Positions 23,383 to 34,838 of a DNA stretch of 64,000 nt are shown piece after piece (the stretch's first letter is position 1; every line of letters starts with the position of its first letter). Source of the DNA: Vitrella brassicaformis. Taxonomy: Eukaryota; Sar; Vitrellaceae. The stretch is taken from contig CDMY01000247.1 of NCBI GenBank assembly GCA_001179505.1, forward strand, positions 3,958 to 67,957, given 5' to 3'. The position numbers and the translations under genes were made by a program. The notes beneath the pieces are model-generated. The model searched no databases. It saw only the letters and a program-made list of their open reading frames with translations, and had not been told where the DNA came from.

Positions 23383-24375
23383 CTACAGGTCGATGCCGCC
23401 CGCCCCCAGCCAGATATCGGCAGCGATCGTCTCTGTATGCCGGAAGCCGCTCACAATCACAAGGCGCCAGTCCGTCGCATGAGCAGTATTCAGATTGCGC
23501 CCATCCTCCCGCCAGTCGGCGACGATGCCCTGATCCTCTGTGATGTTGTCGGTCCTCAGCAGACGGCGATACCGAGCGTCGTCACAGCCGATGTGTGCCC
23601 ACAGCACCCTCCTGTGACCCACCCCCTCTCCATCCGACCAGCAAAAGAGCAGACTTTGCAGCAGGAATGCCGAGCAGGAGGGATAAAGGCAGCCGCCGCA
23701 GCGGATGACGGGATTGGTCCGCTTGTAGCCCTCAGCATAGGGATGGCCGCCCGGCAGCTCACCCAGTGGCACCACACGAAACTACTCATGGCCGATCCGA
23801 TACTGTCCGTTGTTGTCGGCTGGGTGCAGCGCCAGGCTGGTCCCTGTGCATGTGAGCTGCCGGCCGATGATCTTGTAGATGGCCAGGGCGAGTGGCAGCT
23901 GATGAAAGGCCGTTGCTGTGGAAAGTGTGTCAGCCGACAGACGGAGAGGCAGCGTCGCACCAGCAGGGGTCAGCCGATGGATGAAAGCCAGCCGAAGGAA
24001 CCGCCCCATCGCCCGCCACTCCTCGCCACTGCCCCGCTCCAGCACATAGACCACCTTCAAGCCGGCCTCCACATCATCGCCAATGTCGAAGGCCAAGACG
24101 TCCTCCAAGCCGAGACGCCTGATGTCCTTGTTGATGTGCCGCTGGACGGCGCTGAGCAGGGTGCTGCTGACGGTCTCCGCAGTGTGGCCCAGCAGCTCCT
24201 GTTGCCGAGTGCGGGTGACGAGCTGTGAGCGGAGAGCATCTCGTTTGGCATCGTCAATCGACATGGCCATGGCGGCCATCTTGCTGATGGGCAATGACAG
24301 GTCAAAGAGGTCGGCGGGCTGAAAGAGGACAGGGCTGGCGGGACGGGACGAGGGCGCTGCGCCGGTGGGCTGCAT
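23383..24375 (-). CDS. unrecognised protein interrupted by an in-frame UAG
   Basis: A single open stretch from ATG 24375. The first 197 codons give a helical, acidic protein (GLEDVLAFDIGDDVEAGLK, then FHQLPLALAIYKIIG). A TAG at 23784-23782 follows YRIGHE. The same frame then continues for 132 codons with equally protein-like sequence (RVVPLGELPGGHPYAEGY, then TDWRLVIVSGFRHTETIAAD) and ends at a second TAG at 23385. No intron that keeps phase removes the first TAG. An antisense frame of 318 codons also exists; I prefer the minus strand because of its balanced composition. Family not recognised. Confidence 0.55.
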
Positions 24376-24510
24376 CGTGGACTGTCTTGAGTCCTCAGTA
24401 GGCCTCAGCGAAGCGTCGGCGAAGCGTCACACGAAAGATCTGCGACCACAACACACGAAAAGGGATCGCTTTGCAGGGTTCGGAAGAAGCATGGGTTTGG
24501 GGATGACGAG
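24376..24510. promoter_or_regulatory. 135-bp putative bidirectional promoter
   Basis: Gap between two divergent start codons. Contains a direct repeat of GCGAAGCGTC (two copies spaced 12 bp). Role inferred from position. Confidence 0.35.
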
Positions 24511-26025
24511 ATGAATAGCAGCGGCTCAGAGTCCTCACCTGCCGTCGCGGCCGCAGCGGCAGCGTCTTCCTCCTCGAACCACAGCAGCAACTCAGTGCCG
24601 CGAGGGCTGTCGGCGTCATCGAAATGGGCCAAGATCATGACGCTGCAGGAGGCCATGGGAGACCAGGGAGAGGGCACCATGACGCTCAAGGCCACCACCA
24701 ACGGCAGACCCAGACTCTTCTACTTTCATGCACGGTGAGGCTCATCGATTGGGCGCGGGTTTGTGATTGTGAGTCTGTTTCGTGCGTGTGTATGTGTATG
24801 TGTGTGTGTCAGGGGCCGTGCCGAGATCATTCGGCTGATATTCGCACAGGCCGAGGTGGAGTATGACGACGTCAGATTCAGAGAGCCTCCCCATGCGATG
24901 GAGGACTTCGAGCGCCTGAAGGGGGAGGGAGAGCTGCCATTCGACCAAGTGCCCATTCTCGAAGTCGACGGTGCGTGTGTGGGAGGGAGGGAGGGCGATT
25001 ATTTATTGGTGGGTGGTGCATTCATTCAGGTATGGTGTTGGCGCAGAGCCAGGCCATCGTCAGATACATCGCCAGAAAGCACGGTGAGGGATGGCTGGCT
25101 GGCTGCATGATTTGGTGGGTGCATGCGTCGACGCATCCAGACATACAGAGTGTGTGGCCACTCATCCATCAGTCCCATCGATTTGTATTGTTGGACAGGT
25201 TTGATGGGCGGGACCGAACTCGACAACGCATTCGCAGGTCAGACGGACAGAGACAGACAGACAGACAGACAGCGGCCAGTTCGCTGCAAGCATCTTCGTT
25301 CCATTTCGAACAGACATGGTTGCGTGCGGCACCGAGGACCTGAGGTAGAATGATGTCTGGCGGACTTGTATCAGTATGTGAGTGTGCTCCGTTGTGTCAC
25401 GCTCAGGCAGAAGTTCACTCAGATGATCTTCGCCAAGACAGAACAGGTGCGTGAGAGGTGGCGCATGCCCCGTGAGAGGCCGATCTATTCATTGGTATGC
25501 GCGTGTGTGTCAGGAGCGGGAGCAGCAGCTGCAGACCTTCTCCAAAGAGGTGCTGCCGAGATGGGCGCGGTACTTCGAAAAGTAGGCTTGCACTCCGCCT
25601 TCAGATCCAGTGAAGCGAACATTATTCCGGCTGTGTCTGTCTTTCTTTCTTGCCTGCAGTTTGCTGTGTCAGCGTGGCGGTGACTGGTTTCTGGGCAGTC
25701 GGCTGACCTATGCTGACCTGGCCGTGTACGACATGATGTCGACGATCACATGGTCGGTCGGTCGGGCATGCACAGACAGACAGACAGAGCGACCACACCG
25801 TCTGTGTGCGTGAATTTTTCTGTTGTTGAAGGCGTCTGCCTGAGGCGTTTGGTCCCTTCGAGAGTCTGCGCGCACACGGAGGTGCATCTAGCACGTCACC
25901 AGCACTGCAGCCATGCGTTGACCGGGGCGTTGGACTTGGTATGTGTGTGATTGCGTTCAGCTCGAGTTGAGAAGCTGCCCAACATAGCCCATTGGCTGCA
26001 GACAAGACCCGACAACCCACTGTGA
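24511..26025 (+). CDS. glutathione S-transferase, sigma-like
   Basis: Ten exons (24511-24734, 24813-24970, 25030-25083, 25199-25237, 25314-25344, 25407-25446, 25514-25581, 25660-25752, 25832-25881, 25961-26025) join in phase to 273 residues. After a Ser/Ala-rich N-terminal extension comes the thioredoxin-like domain: LFYFHARGRAEIIRLIF (the first Tyr is the likely catalytic residue), FDQVPILEVDG with the cis-Pro, and LAQSQAIVRYIARKHG binding glutathione. The helical domain has CGTEDLRQKFTQM and GSRLTYADLAVYDMM. Expected role: conjugation of glutathione or prostaglandin-type isomerisation in the cytosol. A TAG seen after DLR lies inside the intron and is spliced out. Confidence 0.9.
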
Positions 26026-26612
26026 CGCACCCAGCCACCCAGCCACCGACGGAGATGACAACAGCCGCACTGCGTGCGGGTGGGTGAGGGAATGAGTGAG
26101 GAAATGGCGGAGGTTTTGTTTGTAGTGTGTGCCGTGCGTGGATGGATGGATGGATGGGTGTGCGGATGTACGAGAGCATTTGGCTGCATGGCGACAGGCC
26201 AGCCAGCGGTGCGGTGCCGTGAGCTGTGGTGAGTTTTGCCCTGTACATGTATGGGGTGGTGGGGGTGGTGGTTGGAATGCTTGATTGGCGACTGTCTGTC
26301 TGTCTGAACAATGCGACACCACTCAGGACACAAGCCACTCAGGACACAAGCCTGTGTGCTGGATGCTGATTCGATGGGACATACATGCAAGATTGCAGCT
26401 TGTTCCTTCGTTTCTGTACACCTGGTTGACGGAGAGAAGTCCGGGCAACCACCACACAACATCACGGACACACCCAGTGAGTCAGTCAGTCAGTCAGTGA
26501 GTGACAACCACATATCTACACATCCCACCCACCCGCCCTCTGTCCCTCCCACTCCCTCCCCTCCCGCAGATGCCTGCACGCATCTGGGTGCTATCTATCT
26601 GACCACCCCGCG
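26026..26612. other. intergenic between convergent genes
   Basis: Holds a short GGAT run near 26,141-26,156 and a CAGT run near 26,478-26,500. No gene seen. Confidence 0.55.
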
Positions 26613-28606
26613 TCAGTCGGTCAGTGAGTCGATTTGGCTGGCTCGGAGACCAACTTCGACGCTGAGCACTATCAGTGCATCCTTGCCCATCACCTCACGG
26701 ACAACTCGCAGCGTCCGGGGGAACTGCGCCGCTCCCGCCTTGCCCGCCACTGGACGTTCAGTCGTGTAGAGGTACCCGTAGGCGGAGCTCAGCGCTCCGA
26801 ATGACGACATGGTGCTGTCGATGAACACTTCCTCCTCGAACGTGTCCCCTGGCTGGTCGCCTTGTAGCACGATCACTCGCCCCACACTCCCCTCTGGCGA
26901 CTGGCACGTGGCGACCGTGTGGCGGCCCCACACCGGCACCTCCCGCGTGGCTAGCTGCCTCTGCAGACAAGGGAGAAACAGAGAAGCGAAGATTTCAGAG
27001 TTGCAATACCACTCGTGTGTGCACGCATCCACGAGTGGGCCGCTTCTGTGTGTGTGTTGGACCGACCAGTCTCTGTTTTGCCATCATCTTGGGAATCATG
27101 TCGATGGTGGGGTCCAGGCTCAGGTCGATGTTGAGGACCGGTAGGACGTTGTACGCGACCCGCGACACAACAGTATTGTACGGGCCCGCCTTCTTCATGC
27201 TGAACAATGGCAGACAGACGGAGAGAATGCATTGTGTGTGTGTGCGTGTGCTCTCTCTCTCTCTCTCTCCTTGAATAGTACGGTGTCGCGCACTGACTTG
27301 TACATCTTGCCTGCAAAAGCAGAACGACCACACAACCAACCGGATGGTCCCGCCCGTCCTCTGTTGCTTCGTTTCTCCCTCACACGCACTGGCCACTTAC
27401 TCATGTACTCACACACAGGGTTGTCGGGGTCGAATGAGGCCCGGAAGGGGCTGTTGTACCGCAGCGACTCGAGCGTGCAGACGTTCAACCGCTCGCCGCC
27501 CAGCAGCTCCTGGCCGTCGCTCGTGCAAACGAGCTGCATGTCGTTCGTCACGAGCTCGCAGAGCTGCCAAAAGATGAGCGACAGCTGACGCAGCGCCGCA
27601 CACCGCGAGTCGAACAGCGCCCGGCTGCCCACCCCCATCACCGCACCCCACCGCAGCACCATCTTGGGACCGTAGAAGCGGCCCTGGTGGCACGCCACCC
27701 TGCAGATGGGCTTCCACTCGTCCCACTCGCCGCTGTTCTGGATGACGTAGAGGAGGCGCAGCAGCAGGTCGGTGGAGGACGGCAGATCCAGATCGTAGTC
27801 GATGATGTCGTCGATGCCCTTGGTGCGCAGCTCAGCGTCGATGAGCGATTTGAGGATGGTGTCGGAGTACTGCTAAGCGGCGAGGCGGCAGGTGGAGCGC
27901 ATCGCTGCGATGCTACTGGCGAGGCTGCCCCCGAGCATGGGGAAGAGTTTGTCGCGCTCGTCATCCTCGGTCATGCCGAACACACCCGGCACCTGAATTC
28001 ACACACGTAACCAAGCAAGCAGCACTGTGAGGCAACCAACATGCAGCCGTGTCCTCTATGCGGCTGGCTGGTTGGTTGTGTGTACCGGTTCTACACGATT
28101 GCCCCGTTCAGGCAGAGGCTTGGTCTCGACGTACACGAAACGCACCTGCACACACGGACAGACAGACAGACAGACAGACAGACATGGGATGATTCCATCC
28201 ATCCATCCATCCCCCCAACGCGCCCAACAGTGGATGTGCCTCTCTCTCAATGTGCACGCACCTGCTGGTCACGGGGCGATGTGGTCGTCACGTGCGGAAT
28301 CACCACACAGAACTCCTCACCGCTGCCACTGCTAACCTCCTCCTTCAAGAACACCCTCGCCGCCCCGCTACTGGCCACCTCCCGCTTGTACACCTTCGCC
28401 TTCACCCAAGCCTCCTTCCGGTCCTCCTTCTTCTTGGCTGACACCATCCACACCCGCGTGCCGATCTGGTTGGAAGAAGCCGGGTAGATGCGCGCGGTGC
28501 TTTGCGGCTGTGGCTGTGGCTGTGCCGCTGCAGCTGATGCCGATGATAATGACGACGACGCTAGGGCAGCGCCCACGATCGAGTCAAAGAGCAGCCGGTC
28601 CGACAT
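26613..28606 (-). CDS. unrecognised protein, paralogue of 9246-11932, in-frame UAG
   Basis: Exons 28606-28262, 28145-28086, 27992-27401, 27310-27270, 27199-27067 and 26960-26613. The N-terminus has a TRVWM...AWVKAKVYKRE stretch that resembles an SH3-like barrel such as the one in front of myosin motors, but no motor follows. The middle shares LLRLLYVIQNSG, HQGR and GSRALFDSRCAALRQLSL with the 9-kb gene. The C-terminus ends SQIDSLTD before TGA. Two defects are visible. A TAG at 27875-27873 (codon 175, after CRLAA) is in frame within the large exon. The fourth exon ends at AAGGAGAGAG instead of a GT donor, beside a GA microsatellite, so the junction to the next exon cannot be made canonically. 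Pseudogene or recoded gene. Confidence 0.65.
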
Positions 28607-28861
28607 CTCTCCCTTGAGTCAGCTGATGATGACTGCTGCGTGAGGGCGGGGCGCTGACCAAAGGGGCGCAGGAGGAACGAGGCTATGCGAAGGAATGCGG
28701 AAGGAAATACAGCAATTGCAATACTTCCCGTGCCACTGGTCGGGGTCGGGTGGAGTTTTCCCGCGTCGTCCCGGCGAATGATGCGAGCTCACTTTTTTGC
28801 CCACTGTCGCCCACTGGGCGTCTCAAGTCTCCATCCCGCTCCACGAACAGATGAGCCAACA
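28607..28861. other. intergenic of a divergent pair
   Basis: Short gap between the minus gene at 28606 and the plus-strand exons that follow. No element recognised. Confidence 0.4.
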
Positions 28862-30018
28862 ATGATATCCCTCGGCGAGAATTCGAGACGGGACGAGAAA
28901 TTCGACTATTCGAGACAGAATTCGACCCACTTTTCACAGTTTTCGTCCACACTCCGCTTCTCGGCCTTCTTTCGGCCACAGATCCTCCGTTTCGTTTTCT
29001 TTTCATCTGCTTTTGGGCTCGTGTGGTCCGGGCCATCCTCCTCTACCCCTCCCAATTCGTCCGGACGAAAACTGATCCTTCCTTCCTCTACCCCTGTGCC
29101 ACCGAGCGAGGCCTCCGCCGGTGGCGCCCTGCTTTCTGCTGAACAGCTGCGACTCCCTGACACCTGTCTGACGTCAACTGAGTGCGACGACGCCTTCTTT
29201 GTCTTCAAAACATCCTCTCAGGTGAGTACACGTCTCATGTCTTTGCGTTGGTTGCAGTGACGGTATGGTGTATGGATGATGTCCAATGATGAGTACATAG
29301 TCCGTTTCATTGCTGTGGTGATCTCACTGTGCCCTGTTGGCATCCTTGTGTGCAGATGATGAAATTTTGGTTCTTTCTCCTAATGGCCGCGCAGCTTCCC
29401 TTCTTCTGTGTGTCCCTTCTTCAGCTGTGTGTCCCTTCTTCAGCTGTGTGTCCCTTCTTCTGTGTGTCCCTTCATGCGAGGGCAGCGAGCAATGCAATGA
29501 TCTGCGAGGGCAGCGAGCAATGCAATGACCTGCGAGGGCAGCGAGCAGCTTCCCTTCTTCTGTGTGTGTCCATTCCCTTGTGTGTGCAGAATTGGATTGG
29601 GATGATAGACGGCCGGCCCTGGGGAGCGGGACTTTCGGCGTGGTGAGAACAATGGAGAACAGATTCTTGTCATGGTGTGAATCGAATGTGTGATACAGGT
29701 GGAGGAAGGACGGCTGCGTCAGACGAGGGTTGCCATCAAGTCAATGTTGCTGTCAATGCAGACAGGTAGGAAGCGGCGTATCTCAGCAAGGCTTGATCAC
29801 ATTATGTTGTCGGCTGCATGCAGGGACAAAGCGAGCGACAGGCGATTTCGAGAAAAGGAGTCTCCTTTTCTCGAATGAATGAAGTATTCTAACTATTCAA
29901 TGAATCAGGTGTTGAGAGTGCGCTAACTTTGCCTTTGCTGCTTCACAGACAACTCGTTCCCATTTCAACAACAAGGAGAAGGAGAAGGAGAAGGAGAAGA
30001 AGAAGCAGAAGAAGAAAG
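28862..30018 (+). CDS. protein-kinase N-lobe exons, incomplete gene
   Basis: The kinase part is exons 29590-29642, 29699-29765 and 29949-30018. They join in phase and give LDWDDRRPALGSGTFGVV (glycine-rich loop) and TRVAIKSM (the VAIK lysine), followed by an acidic GEGEGEGEEEAEEE insert from a GAAGGA repeat. An upstream open exon 28862-29221 (ending FVFKTSSQ) probably belongs to the same gene, but the exon between them (about 29356-29393, frame DDEILVLSPNGR) cannot be phased with it. No intact catalytic loop follows directly; the next 1.3 kb is tandem repeats. It may be the front of the kinase-like gene that resumes at 32.2 kb, or a broken separate copy. Confidence 0.5.
29394..29575 (+). repeat. 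two interleaved minisatellites
   Basis: GTGTCCCTTCTTCAGCT-type units (about 18 bp) repeat several times, followed by three copies of a 28-bp unit containing GCGAGGGCAGCGAGCAATGC, then the first unit again. It lies inside an intron or in a damaged exon of the kinase gene. Confidence 0.85.
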
Positions 30019-30114
30019 GTGAGCAAACGAAACAAACGAGGAAAGCTGAGCACATTCTGTGTATAGCGCCGCCGTCGACGACAAGGCGAGACCGCCAAAC
30101 TTCCCATCTCTACG

Positions 30115-31330
30115 AGCTCTCTGTTCATCGACGCCCGTGGCCTCATCGCCCGCCCACCTCATGGCCTTCTACCCTTCAATGAAATGGTAACGAAACCCGG
30201 CCCCGACTTGTGGATGCGGATTGACGCCACGGCAACAAATCCTCAAACACCGGCGGCCCTCTCCTTTTCTCCTTAAAGAAAAAACATCAATCCAACAAAC
30301 TCCTCCGCTCTTCCACAGAAACACGCATCGCACAAATATCAAATAGAGAATGGAATACGAAAGACAGCATACGTGTATGCGTAGCTAGCTAGCTCTTGTT
30401 TGTGTTGTTTGTGAGGTTTTGCTTGTCGTTTGTTGCTTGCGGCCGTAGACAGAGAGACAGGCAGGCGGGCTGTCTTCCTTCCTTCCCCCCCTTGTTCGTT
30501 CGTGGTATGGCGGCTTACCCAACGATCAGGTACGCACGTGAAGACAGACAGGAGAGAGAGGGTGACATCTTAATTGCAATTCTGTTCTTCATATCTCTTC
30601 CACTCTTTGTGTGTCTGTCTGTCTCTGCTTGTCTCTCTGTCTGGCCTGCTCGCAGATGCAGGCGCCCAGGCTCTTCTCCCCGTCATCTCTCTCTCGATCG
30701 ACGCCCATTGCCTCATTGCTCGCCCGCCTCATGGCCTTCTACGCTTCAAACAAATGGTAACGAAACCCGGCCCCGACTTGTGGACGCGCATCGACGCCAC
30801 GGCAACATAGCAACAAACACCCCCCACCAACGGTCTTCTCCCTACATTCGCCCTCATCAAAATCATCAATCCGGCTGACTCCCCCGCTCCTCCACAGACA
30901 GGCAGACAGACGCATCGCATCGCATAAACATAAATCAAAAAGAGAATGTTTAGAGTAGAGACCGACAGCATACGTGTGTCTATATGTATGTGTGTGGCTA
31001 CCTAGCTCTTGTCAGTTTGTTGTTTGTGAGGGTTTTGTTCGTAGTTTGTTGCTTGCGGCCGTAGACAGACAGACAGACAGACAGGCGGGCTGTCTTTCTT
31101 CCTTCCCTTCCTTCCTGGCTTGCTTCGTTGGTCCGTATTAGGACAACAGCTGGCTTACCTTGGCGCAGGTACGTACGCAAAGACAGACAGAAGAGAGAGG
31201 GTGACGTCTTCGACTGTGTTCCTCACATCTCTTCCACTTTCTCTTTGTCTGTCTCTGTGTGTGTGTGTGTGTATGTCTGTCTCTCTTGTCTCTCTGTCTG
31301 GCCTGCTCGTAGATGCAGGCAGGCCGGCCG
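30115..31330 (+). repeat. tandem duplication, unit about 0.6 kb
   Basis: A block with peptide frame IARPPHGLL, then MVTKPGPDLW and RIDATAT occurs at about 30,120-30,240 and again at 30,690-30,810. A block with TTGTTGCTTGCGGCCGTAGA occurs at about 30,430 and 31,045. A third partial copy of the CTGTCTGGCCTGCTCG boundary occurs at about 31,300. The spacing varies from about 570 to 660 bp. The coding-like part suggests repeated copying of one exon with its flanking introns. Confidence 0.75.
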
Positions 31331-32211
31331 CTATGTGTCTCCAAGCGACGACAGACGACGTACATGAGGGGGAGAGCTTCTCATGGCTTTTTTTTCTCAT
31401 GTCTCTCTCGGCTCCTATGTGGTACAGATCGATGGCTGTCTTCATTTTATAGCTGCGATGCATCGATCGCCTTAATATCCCCGGCGGCTCCAAAGGTACA
31501 TAAGTGAAAGAGGGAAAAAGAGGCTCATAGATAGATTTGCTAATGTCTCTTCTTTCTTCTCTTTGTCTACGCATATTTGGCCGCTTCGGCGGCCACTGAG
31601 AAACGTTATGGCGGGAATGGCCGACACGGGGACGAGGACGACAGGGAAGACACAACCAACACGCACACACCGACCGGAATAAGACATTCATCTCGTGTCT
31701 TGATGTGTGTGTTGTGTTGCGCTGTCTACCAGTTGCTCACAGGCGCCGACTTCTCCTATGCCATCGGTGACGAAGTGAGCCCCCCGCACAGTGCCATACA
31801 TCACGCCACACCAGACCAGACCAGAACGTCACTGACACACGTACTTGCTGTACCTGCGTCCTGTTCCTGCACAATTCAGAGGTGGCTGGATTTCATGAGC
31901 AATGAGTCGGCTTGGCAGGAATATCTCGTGACTAGCTTGAAAGCAGGGCGTGAGCGAGAGGACGATCAGCGCCCTGACGGCCATGATGGCCCACGACAAA
32001 AAGTCGAGACCCACAGCCAAGGAGGTGAGGGGATAAATCCCACACACCACCCCGCCCACCCACCACGACAGATGCACTAACATCTCGTATGCATGGGTGT
32101 GTATGTGTGTGTGTGTGTGTGTGTCTGTGTCTTACTTATCCGTGCACGCACTCGTGCATGCAGCTGCTTATGGATGGCCCTCTCTGTCTGTGTGTTGCCC
32201 TCCTGCCTCAG

Positions 32212-34039
32212 AAGTAGATATCGCAGCGGTTGGCGGACTCATCAAGGACATGCTCCGCCCGTACACCATTCGGGATGCGTCGAGCAACCTCCAGGTACCA
32301 CCACCCCCACTCACTCATTCACACTCAGGGAGGGAGGGGGAACGTGGAGCGATTGGACGTGTCTTGTGGTGTCTGTCTTCAGGTCAAGTTTTCCATCGAC
32401 TGTCACCAGTGGGCCAGCGACAGAGGATTCCCTGCCGTGCCGAAGATCCTCAGCAGAGCGACGGACGAGGTGTGCCACAGCGTGATAATGGAGAAACCTT
32501 ACATGGATTTGCGCGCATTCATCAAAAAGCGGTAAGACGAGAAGGCATGTGATTGTGTTGTCGCCCGACATTGATGACTGCGTTTCTCCCTCTGCGTGTG
32601 TGTGTCGTCTGTAGCCGAGGGACCCTGCAACTCAGTGAGCCGATGGCCGTGTGGATACTGCGCGAGCTCACCGGCCTGCTGATCAACCTCGACGAGCAGT
32701 AAGGAGAAGGAGAACACAGACGCCACCGAGAGTCTCGCCACACACCTGTTTTCCTCTGTTTCATTCAGCGGCATCACCCATGGCTCCCTGACGATCGACC
32801 GCGTCAGCCTCAAGCCGGTGCAGCGTGCTGACGACGTCGAGTGAATGATGTGGTGTCGTGTGTGTGGTGTTTGCAGGCAGCAAGGCCAGGCCGGGTCCTT
32901 TTGGAGCTCACCTCACCTCCCACCACTCCCTCCCTCCCCTCCCTCCCCTGGCAGCGCAGCCCTCCCTCCGGCGACGCACGCACCTCCGTCATGTGCACCG
33001 GCTGCCGCCGCCGCTGCTGCTGCTGCTGATGGCGGCGTCGGCAAACACGGCGGCCACCTGAATAACAACCACGGCCACGTACGTAATGGACGACGAGTGG
33101 GCGAATTTCACGAAAGAGTTCCACGAGAACGTGGAGCGCAAAGAGGCTGAGCGGGCCAAGGCGCCCGCCCCGTGGGTCCGCGAGGCACGCTGCCGGCAGA
33201 AGAAGCGCAGCGCCATAGCAGCAGCCCGTGAGGAGAGGGCAAAGGCAGAGCAGCAAAAGGCGGCCGAGAGAGCAGGGAGGGCAGGGATAGGGAGCAGGAC
33301 GCAAAGGCCAGGCGACGAGAGGACATACGGGACAAACAGGTCAGTCAGCCACTCACTCAGTCAGTCAGTCGGACAGACAGCCAAGAGGACATACATACAT
33401 ACAGACAGACAAAGGCTCCAGCACCTGGGTGGGCTGGGGCCATGTGTGTGTTGAGGTGTGTTTGGACGGTTGGCTGGCTGACTGACCATGTGTGTATGTG
33501 CCTGTTTCTTGTGCAGGACGCCATGATTCAACGTTTGGTAGCAGGCTTTCGGCGCCCCATCGACGCCGACAGCAGGGCCGAACGGGACAGGCTGTATGCC
33601 GTGTCCAAGGACCGCCACCGCTCCACCGAAAGCTGCGACGACAAGGTGGGCAGTAACTTGAGTGGCGACATGGAGTGCCGCGCCGCTCACCATCGAGTGA
33701 TGGGGCCTGATGGTGACTCATGTCTCTGCTGGCGCATCCAATTCTGACGTGTGGGTCTGTGCGTTCTTCTCAGGTCTGCCCATCGCTGCCTACATTTTAT
33801 ATTGCGGAGATATTCTTCCTTTGCCCAGCTGCTTGATTGCCAGCTGACCTGAAGTGCTTCTGCGCACCTGCACCATCCACACGGTGGTGAGATAACTCAC
33901 CCACACTGGCCACCACCAACGCGCCCACCGAATTGTACGTATAGCTAGCTGCCAGTGGTGTGCACACCGTGTGCGTGTGTTTGTGACTGCAGATCTGTCG
34001 AGAGGGTCTACTCGACCATCCATTCCTACTTTGGGGCAC
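32212..34039 (+). CDS. pseudokinase-like protein, multi-exon
   Basis: Exons 32212-32294, 32383-32531, 32615-32698 and 32769 onward join in phase: VGGLIKDMLRPYTIRD, VKFSIDCHQWAS, VIMEKPYMDLRAFIKKR, LSEPMAVWILRELTGLL, then HGITHGSLTIDRVSLKP. This has the layout of a kinase hinge, helix D/E and catalytic loop, but HRDLKPEN is replaced by HGSLTIDR, so the catalytic Asp and Lys are missing. Exons 33517-33645 and 33993-34039 give RHRSTESCDDKICREGLLDHPFLLWG, the last kinase subdomain. Between them lies a charged open frame at 33086 (MDDEWANFTKEFHEN) of uncertain phase. No DFG is seen. Likely a signalling scaffold rather than an active enzyme. Exons near 31,741 may belong upstream. Confidence 0.55.
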
Positions 34040-34352
34040 GTGAGTGGTATGTAGCTTACTCAACACTTGCATGCTCACGTGTGTGTGTCTGTGTGTATTG
34101 GTCGCATGTGATGCAATGCAGGGCGGCTTGGCAGTGTTGGCCGTCATGCAGGGCCGCTTGGCCGTCTTTCCTGCGAGGAAGATGACGACGATGGAGAGGG
34201 GGAATGGGTACGCGTACAATGACTGACATGCACACACCCAGGCATGGATGTGTGGCAATCAGGCTGGTCACCGGTCACGACATGATTCTGATACACGTAC
34301 GTATCCTCACGATGTATGTGCATCTGTCTGTGTCGGTGAACGTGTGTGGTCA

Positions 34353-34838
34353 GGAGGGCGTCAGTCTCACCCTGAGGCGACATCTCCCGACGGACCCCAG
34401 CCTGCCTCGCCATCGCCGCCAACGCACACTAACGGTATGTACATATACGCATCCATATCATATCGTTCGCATGTGTATGTGTGTGTGTGTGTAGAGAAGG
34501 ATAAAGAAATCGCACGGCTGAAAGAGCAGATCGAGTCCGTCAATAAAGCCCACACAGAGGAGGTCGATCGTCTGAAGTCCGAGCTATCAACACGCACACT
34601 ACACGCGTCACCACACAGGTTAGCAGGCACATTCACCACCACCACCACCTCTTGTGGTGTTGTGTGATGCAGCCGTTGCACTGACGATGGGCTGCCGTCT
34701 ATGGACATGCCGTCAGTGCGTCAGCTGTTGGCGCAGCTTACCTCTGAGCAGCTAAGACTGAGCCAACTTGCCATTAGCGACTCACACTACTACTCCAGCA
34801 GCGGCAGCAGCGGCAACAGCGGCAGCAGCGGCCAGTGA
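34353..34838 (+). CDS. coiled-coil exons, possibly C-terminal part of the pseudokinase gene
   Basis: Exons 34353-34436, 34495-34618 and about 34673-34838 join in phase: a Pro/Ser linker (SPDGPQPASPSPPTHTN), a coiled coil (KEIARLKEQIESVNKAH) and LLAQLTSEQLRLSQLAIS, ending in a Ser/Gly run before TGA. The junction from 34039 through a duplicated 20-bp piece near 34,121-34,170 could not be phased. Confidence 0.4.

Noticed and set aside
23272-24228. 318-codon open frame on the plus strand
   Set aside because: Antisense to a frame with better protein-like composition; considered a shadow, but it remains the main alternative if the minus gene proves false.
25314-25380. TAG after EDLR in the glutathione S-transferase, first read as another in-frame stop
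   Set aside because: The sequence is a normal donor (GAG, then GTAGAA) and joins to QKFTQM in phase, exactly as in the family.
31829-32083. Hydrophobic minus-strand frame of 84 codons
   Set aside because: Could be a small membrane protein, but it overlaps plus-strand exons in the pseudokinase region and has no independent support.
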